A DNA stretch of 64,000 nt from assembly GCA_002964805.2 (NCBI GenBank), contig PUDQ02000034.1, forward strand, positions 372,001-436,000, in the 5' to 3' direction. Each line of letters begins with the position of its first letter. Position 1 is the first letter of the stretch. Shown here piece by piece: positions 11,841-23,686 of this stretch. The DNA is from Trametes villosa (taxonomy: Eukaryota; Basidiomycota; Agaricomycetes; Polyporales; Polyporaceae). The notes below the pieces were generated by a model. The model did not search any database. It saw only the letters and a program-made list of their open reading frames with translations, and had not been told where the DNA came from. The position numbers and the translations under genes were made by a program.

Positions 11841-12975
11841 GAGAGACGAGCGGAAGCTCAAGGACGAGTGACGGAAACCAGGACGAGCGACGGAACCCAG
11901 TGAAGCAGCCCTAGGAAATTTTAGAGAGGATGTCAGACTGCTGGTACGGCGAGCAGCGGGTGGACGGACACGCACCGTAGCGGAGACTATGGTGTTCATC
12001 TGCACGGACGCGAGACTCGATAGACGAGACGGCGCCAAGAGTAAACCAGCGGTGAGGCGAAGAGGTAGTCAGAGACCTAGGGGACCGAGCGTCAGATCAT
12101 ATGTAAGACGATGGAGTAGGGAAGTAACACTTACGACGTTCTTGCGGGAGCTAGTAGCGAGTTTGAAGCGAAGAGCGGCAGAGAGCGGATGACACAGGTT
12201 AGACCATGGTAGCCCTAGTCGAGAACGCGGGGAGCGAGTAGCAGCGCATGAAGTCCACGGAGTACTAGAGGCCTCCAGAGCGTACCGAAAACCAAGACCG
12301 AGACTCCACCACCCAGAAGAGCAGAGGGACCCCAAGACAAGAAGCCCCAGAGCATATGAGAACCCAGTAAGAGGTCGCCGAGAACACGCTTCGAGACCCG
12401 CAGTGAGCCTAAGCGCAGACAAGCACGACGAACCGAGGGCGAGGGGAGAACATGGCGGTTCGAGATGGAGAGGCCCTGCAGAGCGCGCCCGAAAGATATA
12501 GACCACGTCGACGGGAGGCTGACAACCAGCGGCTGGCAGCCCGCCGCCGCAGATCACGTCAGGTTGGTTCGGTTTGCCACGACCCTTCACTCAGGCGCGA
12601 TCTTGTTCGGCCGCCCGCATCCGCCCGCTTCAGACTCGAAGTACTTCGACGGCTCCTTCGAACATTGCACCCCTTCAATCATTGATTCATGGGTACTAGA
12701 TTATCACATTTGTAATGGGAGAGAGTCCTATGGGCATGCATGTCAGAGGTGCGTACTTGTACGGGCAAACACAAACTATCAGACCTGCATATACTCCGTG
12801 TTGACCGACCCTTTCACTCCCAAACGCGATGATATACAGGTTGTCGGAGACTTCGACATGAAACACGGCGGACCACCGCAGGGGAATCGAACAAACCAGG
12901 TATACGATCCGGCACCACTGAGAACAAGGCCGCCGTTGTACTGCTGCCAGCGCTGAACGACCCGGGCCAGAGCCT

Positions 12976-14096
12976 TCAGTTGGGCCACCAGGCGGAACTA
13001 GTTCCTGTCGACGGCTCAAATCCTGCAGACGGATACGCAGGCACGAAATAGACAGGCTCCCCAGCGCGGACGTTCGGGAGCGATGGGGTGGGCGTCGGCT
13101 GTTGCATGGAAGGCTCATGGCCGAGGAGGTATGTGTCGCCGTAGTATCCACCCTGCCAGGAAGGCCACGTTTGGAGGCCATTCATTTGCGGATGCTCGAG
13201 GTTGGCTGCCGGACATCACATGCCAACCTCAACATCTACACGAACCGCGAAGGATGGGCTGTGACGGAGACACTCACCATGCTCCGGGTCGCTTGGGAGG
13301 CCGGCAAAGTACGAGAAGCTGTGGTTGGGCGCCGCGTCGACGCCGTGAGAGACGGACGCAGCGGTGTTGGACATGTAAGGGCGCGGCCATCCAGCATTGC
13401 GAGCCGGGCGCGAGCGCGAGCGCTGCTCGCGCGCCGTGCACTCCAAATGTTTGTCTACGCAGCGGGCACACGGCCGCCCGCCGCGACACCGCTTCCGGGC
13501 GTCATGGCACGACTCACACTACGAGAGATAGGGAAGTGGAACCATCAGATAGTATCCGGCCTAGAAAGAACGTCCTGCTTACGGCGGCCTGGCGAGCGGG
13601 TCTTCCTGCAGTATCACAGCCCGGAGCCATGGGCTGGTCTTGGAAAGCGATGTGGGGCACGCCGGGATCCTCCGCGACCGCATCCGCACGGCTATCCGAG
13701 GATGGGTGAAAAGAGGGAACGGCTCCGGTGTCGGAGGTCGAGACACAGCTCGACAAAGGCACCGAGGGCTCCAGGGCCGACCACACGTACCCGCTGCTAG
13801 CGTGATGCCCTGTCCAGGTGTGTGAGGTGTGCAGTAGACTCCCTTCCGGTTCAAGGCAGGTCGCATGGTGTGTGGAGTGTCCCCGCGCGCATGGTAGTCG
13901 GCCATGCTCGATAGCATCTGCACGTAACGACGCAAGGTCAAGCATTGGTAGCAGAGGACAAGGGCGGGTAGCACATACACAGAAGTACGGACTCGCGCAA
14001 GATGAACACGCGTTCGTGCGACGGGGTTATCACCGTATAGGAGACGCCTTCTGGGTGGCCAGCTTCGGATGTGGGAGGATGTGTAGGCAGAGGCAT
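12976..14096 (-). CDS. Short Zn2Cys6 protein 3 (internal zinc cluster)
   Basis: Exons 13979-14096, 13583-13917, 13278-13518, 12976-13205 (307 aa; phases 1, 0, 1 as in copies 1 and 2). The zinc cluster at residues 152-178 (CESCHDARKRC, then CARCVDKHLEC) again starts on the first codon of exon 3, and the exon 3 donor has the same CATG|GTGAGT form as copy 2. The rest is diverged: exon 2 is shorter, and exon 4 (GGYYGDTYLLGHEP) is Pro/Tyr-rich and unlike the other two. The start at 14096 follows an in-frame stop. Exon 1 shares only a weak match to the copy 1/2 motif, so that exon is less certain than the zinc exon. Confidence 0.7.
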
Positions 14097-15383
14097 CTGG
14101 CGAAGTGAATAGCTCGATCATGGAAGCAGTTCTACGCGAGTCATGCTTTTATTCCTGACCACGAGGCGATGGAGCTCTGGATAGAGAGCTTTGAAGGCCA
14201 TGTTCAGACCCATGCACACCAACGATGCCTCGGCGTTCCTAGCATCCGCTGTCCACGAAGACCTGTGCAGACCGTGCGTCAGATGTGTTCTTTGACATTG
14301 CAGCGCTCAGAAATCGCCGGCCTTCTGGAACTTCTACACGGAAGACACTGGCGTCAAGCTCAGATGCACATTTAGCTCACCGCCGTCTGCCAGCACTGCA
14401 CCCGTAGGAACTCGTGTGGGAGCAAAGGAATGTATGTGGGAGCGAAGGAATGTCTGTGGGAGCGAAGGATGGACCCATGAGAGCGAACCGCTTGTCCATG
14501 GGAGCGCACCCGCCTTCTTCTGGGTACACCTCCCGCCGTCGGCGAGGCCACCTATCAATCAGCAGCACGTCCCGACGATGGCAAGCGCAGGCTTACCTGC
14601 ACGAGGCGTTCGATACAGTCGATCGCCCATCCCAATCCGGCACAGTGAATTTTTTTGTAGGTTTTCCTAATGTCCCCAGTGGCTTTCAGCGTCGGTCACC
14701 GGGGAGATCGGACACTCAGAGTCATACGGCAGTAGATAGCTCCTGACATCGTCGCCGCCTTCTGCCAGGGACCGGCGCAGTACAGAGTTCACGTTAGGGT
14801 GAAACCTCCCGTTTACACGGCGTAACGCGCGACGGCCTCATCCAAGGCATAGGGATACGTCGGGTCTGTTATGAATCGCCGCCGCGATCGGATAGGTGGG
14901 CGGCTTAGGGTCACCTGCAGATTACCTCCAGGCATACATCGGACACGATGCTGGAATAGCGTCTACCGCTGTTCGTCTATGTTAGCTCCGTTCATCTATA
15001 CTAGCACCCGCGACGCACCTGAGATCTTCAGCCTCATTCTGATTTGTCATGTCGCCGTTGTCGACATGCGATATACAGGCATTTTCGGCTAACGCATTCG
15101 CGACAGGTCTTTGGGTGGCCCAGGTTCACTGATAGCACACACAGAGGGTGGTCCTGCATGTGAAGGCCCTCCCCTACTGCACCATGGTTGGGCCCAAGGG
15201 TGCGCGTATTTGCCCATTCGTTACTGCGGTATACTGGCCTCCGACTCCTGATGCGGTGTTCGCTGTACAGCGGCTTACTCACTTTGTTGCACGGCCATCT
15301 GGGCTGGCATCATAACGTTGGTTCTGACGACAAGACGCGTCTAGGAACGGATGCCAATGGAAAAGCGAACTCGATAGATTGCG
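14097..15383. other. Intergenic with tandem repeat
   Basis: No gene supported. Short open frames at 14169-14375 and elsewhere have no recognisable features. Contains a 20-base tandem repeat at 14414-14473. Confidence 0.5.
14414..14473. repeat. 20-base tandem repeat, three units
   Basis: Units tgtgggagcaaaggaatgta, tgtgggagcgaaggaatgtc and tgtgggagcgaaggatggac lie head to tail. The same length as the repeat at 11781, but a different sequence. Confidence 0.85.
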
Positions 15384-16217
15384 CTAGTCGATGAGGTACT
15401 TCCGCTTGAAGAACGCGCGGAGGTGGAAAATCTGCCAGATACCCAGCCCGATCAGGGAGAGGATCGTGAACCACGCGAAGTTCTTCACGCGGCGGTTCGT
15501 GGACACTGCAGAACGCGAGGGCGCTGTGAGACATGCCGGCGCAGCCGTCAGGACGGGGCGTACCGTTTGTAACCTGGAACCGCTCTTCTCGTGACTTCAA
15601 GTACTCCATCTCGTCCACAATCTCCTTGACAATGCCCTCCAGTTTGCGCATCTCCGTCTCGAGCGCTGAGAGGGATTCCTGGTTCGCAATGGCACTGCGA
15701 GGGCCGCGTCAGAAACCCGCCAATGCTCGGAGACGCGTGCGAATGCTCACTTGTAGTCCACGGCGTCGGCACCGATATCAATGTCGAGGTCAACGACACG
15801 CGATCGCGCCTTGCCGTCGTTCGGGATGCCTACAGTAGCACACGCGCGTCAGCGGGGACTATACAAAACATTCCGCACGACAGACGCACCAGAGTCAAGA
15901 TAGTTGCGGAAGCATACACCAATGTCCTCCTCCGCGTGCGCCGTAATCGCGAACCGCTTCTCCCCGTTGATGCCCTTCTTGCTCAGGTACACGTTCTTGT
16001 GCTCGCTCGAGTCGATGACCTCGATGTCGAGCCGCTGGCCGTCACCGGGCCCCACGTTCGCGGTGATGATCACGAGCGCGCCCGGGTGCGCGGCGTTCCA
16101 TATGCATTTTGCTGGAGGGTAGCGGGTAGCGGGGATGGTGAACTTGATGGCGAGGACGGACTGAGTGAGGCAGAGGGCGAGTGCCACTAGGAGAAGCGGG
16201 AGGGCTCGTACGCCCAT
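15384..16217 (-). CDS. ERV25: p24 family cargo receptor (Erv25-like)
   Basis: Exons 15890-16217, 15751-15829, 15564-15694, 15384-15505 (219 aa). Domain order is that of p24 proteins: an N-terminal signal peptide (LPLLLVALALCLTQSVLA), a lumenal GOLD domain starting IKFTIPATRYPPAKCIW with the paired cysteines, a coiled-coil region (ESLSALETEMRKLEGIVKEI), one membrane segment (NFAWFTILSLIGLGIWQIF), and a short cytosolic tail FFKRKYLID. These proteins cycle between ER and Golgi in COPII/COPI vesicles and help select cargo such as GPI-anchored proteins; tail aromatic and basic residues bind coats. Length matches the family (about 210 aa). A housekeeping gene between two expanding families. Confident at family level; Erv25 rather than another p24 class rests on the sequence pattern. 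Confidence 0.93.
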
Positions 16218-16571
16218 GTCGGATGATTCAGAGGATTAGCCTGAGGTAGCGGGTATACACAGGTCGCACAGCGAGTCGTGAGCAGTTCGTAGAGCCGTCG
16301 TCGCCCTGGATATCGAGCAGAAGGTGGCTGAACAGAAAGCCGAACAGAGTGGTGGCAGCGAGAAGAGCAGTACACAGGCTTCGGCGCTTGCCGCGCGCGA
16401 CTTGCTGGCATTCGCAGTCTCACAGCCGCGCGCTGCGACTTGATCACAACCGTCAAAGACGCCTCGCAGTGCTTTATGGGCTATGAGCTATTGAGCGCAT
16501 GGTTCAACGTTCATACTGAAATACTCGAGCAATACTAGTACAGGCCTAGCATTGTGACCAGACGTGGGCGG
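16218..16571. other. Intergenic between ERV25 start and F-box D end
   Basis: About 350 bases upstream of ERV25. Nothing distinct seen. Confidence 0.5.
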
Positions 16572-18469
16572 CTACGGCGCGACTTCAGGTATATCCGGCA
16601 CCGGCTGCAAGAACCGTCGTCCACACCTTTGCCCAAACTTCCTCTCCTGCAACCGGATTCGTGCGAACAACGTGCGGTAATACTCGACATCCCACTCATC
16701 CAGCCTTTCCCACTGATCCTGAATTCTTGAGAGCCTAGGGAAGAGCAGCGAGAGAAACGCCGCAATGCACATCTCGTCACCGACCAAGGAACCCGTCGCG
16801 TCGAGCTCCTGCAACGCAGGTACGCCTGGCCCGGAGAGGCACACAGGTGGCGCACAAGCGGCCCGAGACTCGGGATCGGTGGGGTGGATGCGCAGGTCGA
16901 GGGGGAGGGCGAGCTTCGTCAGGCGGGGACACCGGCGCGCGAGATGGAGAAGGCCGGAGGGCGTCGCGTACGGGTAGTCCACGTCCTCAATCGACCGGCC
17001 GTGCTCGTCCGCACGAAGTCGTACGCTGAAGTCCCATGTAATCCTGAGCTCGGTGATGTCGGGCCAGCTCTGCGACATAGCCTCCAGCGCGAAGTCGTTG
17101 ACGATTGTCGTACACTTCCCGGTGATGACGAGGCGCTGCATGGCGGGTAGAGCGAGCAGAGGAGCGATGTCGTGCAGTCGATATAGCTCGTGTGCACGGT
17201 AGGGACGTGAGAGATGGTAGGGCGCGGCACCGATAGAGATGAATAAGTCGAGAATTGAACGGAAGGAGGGAAGGGTGCTGATAGCTGAGCAGAGTGCCTT
17301 GAGCACGGCCGGGGGAGGTGTCGGTAATTCTCTAGCACAGACAACGGACATTTCGCGCAACGCGGTTGAGGAGACCATCCGCAAAAAGGAGGTGCACCAC
17401 TTGATGCCAATATCGTGTAGTGTGAGCCGTAGAAGGGCGGGGAAGAGGTCGGCACATCTTCCGTGGATCAGGGTGTCCCAGGAGTACTCCTCCGGATTGA
17501 CGTGCAGCAGCAGAGCCTCCAGGTAAGGTAGCTGCCCTAGCGCGACGAGGGCGTCGGGCGCGACATGTACGGAGCGGCCACTGAAGCTCGTGAGGTCGTG
17601 GAAGGAGAGGATCTCTGTCCCAGACAAAGAGCTGACACGGCGGCCGCGGTAAACGCTTACGCCACCTTCGATATTGATGTGCTCCACCCGGGAGGTCGCG
17701 ATGTGGGATAGACTCCGGATAATGTCGGTCGCGCGGGCAGTGTCTGGGAGTATGTCGTGGCATCGGACGTCCACTTTGCGGAGCCTGGGTCCGAAGAGCA
17801 GATCGGCGGCGTGGAAGGGAATTCTAGGCCCGGGTATGGCCCTATGGCCAACCCACTCCCAGTGACGGACGGCCAGTAAATTAGGGAGGAGTGGGCGTGG
17901 GCCGAACGCCAAGAGAAAGTCCCAGGCGCCATAAGAGACAAAGTGAGAAGACTCCACGATGGCTCTGCGTTGCGGATCAGGGGCCGCGTGGTAGTCCGGG
18001 TCCGGGTCACGGTGTAGAGCAAACATCTCTCCAGCTCGGAGGTCGAGTCCGGCCTTGCTGAAGTGGAAGTTCTTCACGCGTCGAGAGTAGGTGAAGAAGC
18101 GGGTGAAGTCCTCCGGCACTGGGGCTCTGACCATTACCTATGTACAACGCAACTTAGCAAGTTCTACGTGAAAGAAAGCGCGCGTACGACACCCACCAAT
18201 TGGGTCCCAATATAGGCGTATTGCTTGAAACATAACGGCGCGACGGCGCACAGGTCCTTGGGCAGTGTGAGCAGGAGAGGCGCGAGGGAGCTGATGGTGT
18301 GCCAGAGTGTGTCGAGAGCTGGCTCGCTGAGCGAGCGGCAGGTGATGGCCAAGGCCACTAGGTCACGGTGGATATCGACTGACGCTGCACCTTCGCGCAA
18401 CGAGATGTGTTGGCAGATGCCGAGGGCGATTTCTGGAGACAGAGAGGAGATGGCGGACGGCTCGGCCAT
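16572..18469 (-). CDS. F-box / leucine-rich protein D
   Basis: Exons 18197-18469 and 16572-18137 (612 aa); phase-0 intron 18138-18196 (GTGGGT...CATAG). The F-box in exon 1 reads ISSLSPEIALGICQHISL, then LVALAITCRSLSEPALDTLW. Exon 2 starts VMVRAPVPEDFTRFFTYSRR, the same position and signature as C and J. The remainder is leucine-rich (LPYLEALLLHVN, LPAMQRLVITGK, CPRLTKLALPLDL), consistent with degenerate leucine-rich repeats. Belongs with E, F and G in a second subgroup (exon 2 linker plus AFGPRPLLPNL and LLFGPRLRKVD). Likely an SCF adaptor; target unknown. Confidence 0.83.
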
Positions 18470-19190
18470 GGAAGTCAGCTGGAGATTCCTATGCTCGCGC
18501 CTGAAACTCGGGTGGGTTTGTGTGGGGAACCGGAGAAAAAGGTGCGAGACTCACCGACTCAATAGCTCGCCGCGCGGGTTCTTGTACGACGGGGCAGGTG
18601 CGAGCCTCGGTCACCTCGACGTGACTGAAAGCACATCGGGAGTTGCTTCTTCGGCTTGTCATGGTGTGACCTGCGGCGTGTACGCTCGCGATCTTAATGC
18701 AGGCGCGAAAAGCAGGCACACGATGCGCCGAAGAGCAACGTCCTTGCGCGAGCGTGACAGAGACCTGGTGCCACCTCGTTGCTGAACGGTACGAACATGC
18801 TTCCTTGCTCGGCCGCGGTGCCGCTGGCGACTCTCGGACAGGTCGGAGCGATTCCTGCGCCATTTGGTAGTCAGCCTACTACGTGAATGAGCTGCCAGAG
18901 ATAGACTCACATGTCTCCGAACGAACACACCTGGGAAAGAATGAGGTTCCTGGGCGGAAATGGACTTCCAAATGCCATTTTGTGCGAGCTGGTCTTCCGA
19001 AGTCACATCAAGGTCACAGACATACGAGTGGCCGAGCCGAGAAGACAGTACGCGCCAGGTCGTGGTGGTATGAACTTCAGTCCAGCCGCTGTGAAGCAGA
19101 GTCCGAATCGCCCTTCACCACTCTTCCGCGAGCGCGCGCGCGCGCCCAAAAGACCTGCCCCGCAGTCGTTTCGGGACAGCAGTAGCCTGG
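18470..19190. other. Intergenic between F-box D and E
   Basis: About 720 bases. No gene seen; open frames here lack domains and paralogues. Confidence 0.5.
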
Positions 19191-21128
19191 TCAAGCACCG
19201 CCCACGCGCCCAACGTCTGCCCCCGACTCCGACCCAGCCGCCCGAGGTTGCCTCTCACTCCCGCTCCCTCGCGCAAACGCCCTCTCTTGAGATCGTAGTC
19301 GCACGAACCACTCATGAAGCTCGGCGATCTCTACCCATTCCCTGCGGCTGTAACTGTCACCCATCTCTAAGAGTTGTGGGAATGCGAGAGAGAGGAATGA
19401 GGCGATGGATGCTGTGTCGCTGAGAGTGACGGACCCGGTGAGGTCTAGCTCCCGCAGTGCGCATACCGCCGGTCCCGAGAGCCGTACGGGAGGGGTCGTG
19501 ACGGGAAGCCCACGTCCAGGACGTGCGTCGTAGGTGGGTACAGAGCGCAAATCGACCGCGATCGTGAGTTTGACCAAGCGAGGGCAGCCACGGGCGAGGT
19601 GGAGAAGGCCCCAAGGGGTCGCGTGAGGGAAGTCTTCGTCCTGCGGCGTGCGCACGCGGTCCGCAAGGGGATGTCCATACCTTCCCCACTGGCACCGAAG
19701 CTCGATGAGGTCGGGCCAGCTCCGCGATATAGCCTCGAGCGCGAAGTCGTCGAAAGCGAAATTGCATCGCGACTTCATGACGAGCCGTTGGAGGGCAGAT
19801 AGGGAGAATAGAGGGGCAATGTCTTCGGACCAATATATCTGGGGCTCGTTGCACCAGCGACCAGAGCTATCCACATGAGCACCCAGGGTGACGAGGAGGT
19901 CTACAATCGAGTGAGCAGAAGGGTGTCCCCCGATGGCAGTGCAGAATGCCTGGAGAAGCTCCGGGGGTGGTGGCGGGGCGGATCCATCAGGGATAGACAA
20001 TCCACGCAGCGCAGGTGACGAGACGATGTGGAGAAACGCCGTGCACCACTCAAAGCTCGCGCTATGCAGGGTGACTTGTCGGAGGGCGGGGAAGAGGTCG
20101 ACGCTCCGCTCGTGAGGCAATGCGTCCCAAAAGTAGTCGTTCGAGTTGACGCGTACTATGGCTGACTCCAAGCACGGTAGGCGGCCGAGCGCTACGAGGG
20201 TGTCTGGAGCAATATAGATAGAGCGGCTTCTGAAGTTGGTGAGATTACGAAGCAGTTGAATCCACGGACCGCGCAACGAACTGGTTGCTCGCTGGGTGCC
20301 TTCCTCCGGTTCGATCTCGATGCTGAGGTCCTCCAAGGAAGTCGCTATGGTTGATAGGCTGAGCACCGCTTCGGTCGGACGTTCAGGATCGCTATATGGG
20401 GTAACACAGCGGATCTCCGCTTTCCGCAGCCGAGGCCCAAAGAGGAGCTCCGAGTCGCCAGGGTGGAAGGGGTTTTCATGGTCCTCGGTTTCTCCACGCA
20501 TTTTCCACTCTCTGAGATTGATAGATTGAAGATTGGGGAGAAGTGGTTTCGGTCCAAAGGCCGACAGGAGGTCCCAGATAGCGAAGGGAAATGGCGGCTT
20601 TGAGTAGAGGGCGTAGCCATACTCCGTGGATTGTAGAGGCACTCCGTCCAAGGTCTCTCTGGGGGTCATTTCCCTGCCGAAATGCCGGACACGCCTGCAG
20701 TACACAGAGAAGCGCTCGAAGTCTCGCGGAGCTGGCAGTCGCAAGAAAGTCTAGAGGTCGCTGAGCATGAGTACCTACTGCCTGGGACGCGTGAGTCACC
20801 GAATACTTACTATCCGAGCGCCTGTACAAAGAGCTGGACGCCTTTCGCTGGAGGGATGGAAGTGGTGAAGATAGGTATACGGGAACATTGTATACAGATC
20901 CTCCGGCAAGGTGTGTAGTAGAGGGCCCAGGTCGTCGATTGTGTGCCACAGCGTGTCCAGTGCGGGCTCGCTGAGCGAACGGCAAGTGAGCGCCACGGAG
21001 ACCAGATCACGCCCGATGTCGTGAGCGGCGTAATACGGATACGCCCACAAGACGTGTAGGCATATACGCAAGATAGCCTCCAAGGGAAGAGAGTCGAGGG
21101 CAGCCGAGCGGGTCATAGTGGCGGACAT
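19191..21128 (-). CDS. F-box / leucine-rich protein E
   Basis: Exons 20811-21128 and 19191-20750 (625 aa); phase-0 intron 20751-20810 (GTAAGT...CTCTAG). F-box segment LDSLPLEAILRICLHVLW, then LVSVALTCRSLSEPALDTLW. Exon 2 opens TFLRLPAPRDFERFSVYCRR, then AFGPKPLLPNLQSINLREW and LLFGPRLRKAEIRC as in D. A second in-frame ATG at 21116 is an alternative start. The C-terminal tail after the repeats is unique and low in complexity. Same expected role as the other family members. Confidence 0.83.
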
Positions 21129-21805
21129 TGCGTCTGCAGAGCGGTGTACCGGTATCCTTGCACCAGTGGCTGACGTGATGGACGACGGAGCTGAAAGTCT
21201 AAGCGGCCGCGTGTACGGTTCGGATTCGCAGCGCCGGGCTAGCGCCCTTCACGAGTGAATATTCATGGGGAATCCGGATTGCTTGATTAACTTCGAGAGC
21301 GGCAAGACTGGAGTTCAAGCGGGGGAGCTCTGTCGATGCCTTGCAATAGCATATGCTCGCCCGAACAACGAGTCGCTGCCGCATTCGCCTGGCAGTGATT
21401 TTGGCAGATACAGATTACCCTTTCAATTCTCGCCTCGAGCGCAAGCACAGCAGTGGAGAAGCCGCGCAAGATGAGGAGTACTGGGAGGTGGTGGTGGTAG
21501 ACAAGCTACTTTGAACAAGAACTTCCTCTAGCTGCCGGCGCGTATATTTGCATAGGCGCTCGCCGGACGGGCTTCACACTCCAAGTCTTTCGCCATTGCC
21601 GTTCGAGCGAGTCGTCATAGACCACCAGGAATACAAATCCAAAGGCTGCGCAATGAACATGAAATGTAACGCGCGGAGTTCAGCAAGGTCAGTAATATAA
21701 GTACACATCCATGATCCAAAGTATTTCCCGCGACAGGTGCAGCGTTTCACTACACCATCATCACAGATTGCGCGTTGACCACGGCGCAGCCCAGCCATTC
21801 CGCCC
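21129..21805. other. Intergenic between F-box E and F
   Basis: About 680 bases. No gene supported. Confidence 0.5.
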
Positions 21806-23686
21806 TCACGCCGGACGGAGACCCGAGCCCCAACTCTCAGGCTCGCGAAGCCGCTTCCCAAGACTTCGCCCGTACGCCCGCTCCTGCGACCGGACGCGAA
21901 CAAACGCCTTGTATAGGTCTACCACGTCCCACCACCTCTGGGAGGAGGCGTGTGCCTCCCAAATCCTCGAGAGGCGCGGGAACGCCAGCGAGAGAAAGGA
22001 CGCGGCGCGGGCCTTGTCGGAGAGTAGCGACCCGGTGGTGTCGAACTCCTCCAGCTTGGACACCGCATCCCCGAACAGATGCACCGGCGAGACGTGCGCT
22101 AGCGGAGTGCCGGGGAGGTGGGGAGTGAGCCGCATGTCGACTGCGAGCGCGAGCTTGGTCAAGCGGGGACAGCCGCGCGCGAGGTGGAAGAGACCCCACG
22201 TCGTCGCGTATGGGAAGTCGTCGTCGTTAGGCGACCGGTCCTCGTCCGGGGGAGGCTCCGCGTTCCACGTCCAGGGGAGGGTGAGCTCGACAAGATCGGG
22301 CCAGCTCTGCGCAATAGTCTCGAGCGCTGTGTCGTCGGTGATGACGGTGCATTGGCCGCCAAAGATGAGGCGGCGTACGGCGGGGAGACCGAAGAGGGGG
22401 GCGAAATCTTCCGACCAGTAGATTTCGTGCTCTTGGTAGATGAAGCCCCCAGACGCAGACGCGGAGGTGGCGCCTAGCATGAAGAAAAGGTCGGCAATGG
22501 AGTCGGCAGACGGATGGTGACAGATTGCGGAACACAGGGCTTGGAGGGACAGCGGAGGCGGCAACATGTAATGTTGGGAGCGGAAGGAGAGGGCGCGAAG
22601 GGACGAGGAGGAGATTATCTGCAGAAACGTCGCGCACCAGACAAAGTCGACCTTGTGCAACGTGAGTTCTACAAGAGCGGGGAACAAGTCTCCGCGCCCG
22701 TTACGAGGAAGTGCGTCCCAATCGTGTTCCGCAGAGTTGACATGCAGCAAGAGCTCCTTCAAAGAAGGCAGCCGGCCGAGAGCGACGAGAGCATCCGCCG
22801 CGACGCGCACGGTGCGCCCGCAGAATCTGGTGAGACGAGAGAAGCGGCGAACGTCTGCACCGAACAAGAAACCAGTTGGCGAGTCGACGGTGCCGCGGCG
22901 GTATTCCGATTCTGCCTCGAGGCTGAGATGTTCCAAGGTTTTGGCGACGCGCGAGAGTGCGTGAACGAGTTCGGTTGCATGTTTTGGGTGTCGGTAAGGG
23001 TCAACGCAGCAGACCTTCACGGTTTTCACCTGGGGTCCAAAGAGCAGGTCGGCGCAGTGGAACGGGGTCTTGCGCCAGTCCTCGCCTAAACGCTGGTCCC
23101 ATTCCTCGTGGTACACGGATTCTAGATTGGGAAGGAGCGGCTTTGGCCCGAATGCTGACAAGAAGTCCCACACCGCGAAGGGGATGGTATGATGGGATAT
23201 GAGGATGTATCGGGGCATTGAGTGCATGGTTTGTCCGCTCAAACGGTCCCGTAAGAATATCTCATCTCCGAGCTCTCGAATGCGCCTCGAATACGTCTTG
23301 AACCGTTTAAAGTCTTGCGGTACTGGCTTCCGCAGGAAGACCTTCGAATGTCAACCCTCGGCTATTAGTAGACACCCATAGGCAAGCGAGAATGCGCTCA
23401 CCAGCTGCGTCCCCACATGGCCCTTATCGATATTATCAACGTAGTGTTCAATAACGTACGGGACAGTGGTGCATAGGTCTTCGGGAAGCGTGCGAATGAG
23501 CGGGGCCAGGCTATGAAGCCGACGCCAGAGGGTGTCGAATGCAGGTTCGCTGAGCTGCCGGCAGGTGAGAGCTAGAGAGACGAGATCGCGGCGAATGGTT
23601 GGGTGAAAACCCGAGTCTCGCAGCGTGACGAGTTGGCATATGCGGGAGATATTGTCCACAGGGAGAGAGCAGATGGTAGGAGACAT
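21806..23686 (-). CDS. F-box / leucine-rich protein F
   Basis: Exons 23402-23686 and 21806-23341 (606 aa); phase-0 intron 23342-23401 (GTGAGC...CGAAG). F-box: ICSLPVDNISRICQLVTL, then LVSLALTCRQLSEPAFDTLW. Exon 2 opens VFLRKPVPQDFKRFKTYSRR, then AFGPKPLLPNLESVYHEEW and LLFGPQVKTVKVCCVDPY, closest to gene G. The start is set at MSPTICSL by comparison with D and G; the frame is open further upstream to 23740. The leucine-rich part is comparable in length with G. Confidence 0.83.

Larger units (their letters stand above)
9401..12975. other. 3.6 kb gene-poor stretch between Zn2Cys6 copies 2 and 3
   Basis: No confident gene. It contains an unresolved set of possible minus-strand exons (about 9594-10712, listed separately), a GA-rich degenerate repeat region about 11400-12470, and a 20-base tandem repeat inside it. 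Long minus-strand frames at 11361-12038 and 12069-12590 follow the repeat composition (Ser/Leu/Arg-rich) and are not taken as genes. Confidence 0.5.

Noticed and set aside
11361..12038. 225-codon minus-strand Ser/Leu-rich frame
   Set aside because: Lies over the GA-rich repeat tract; periodic composition, no domain, no splice context.
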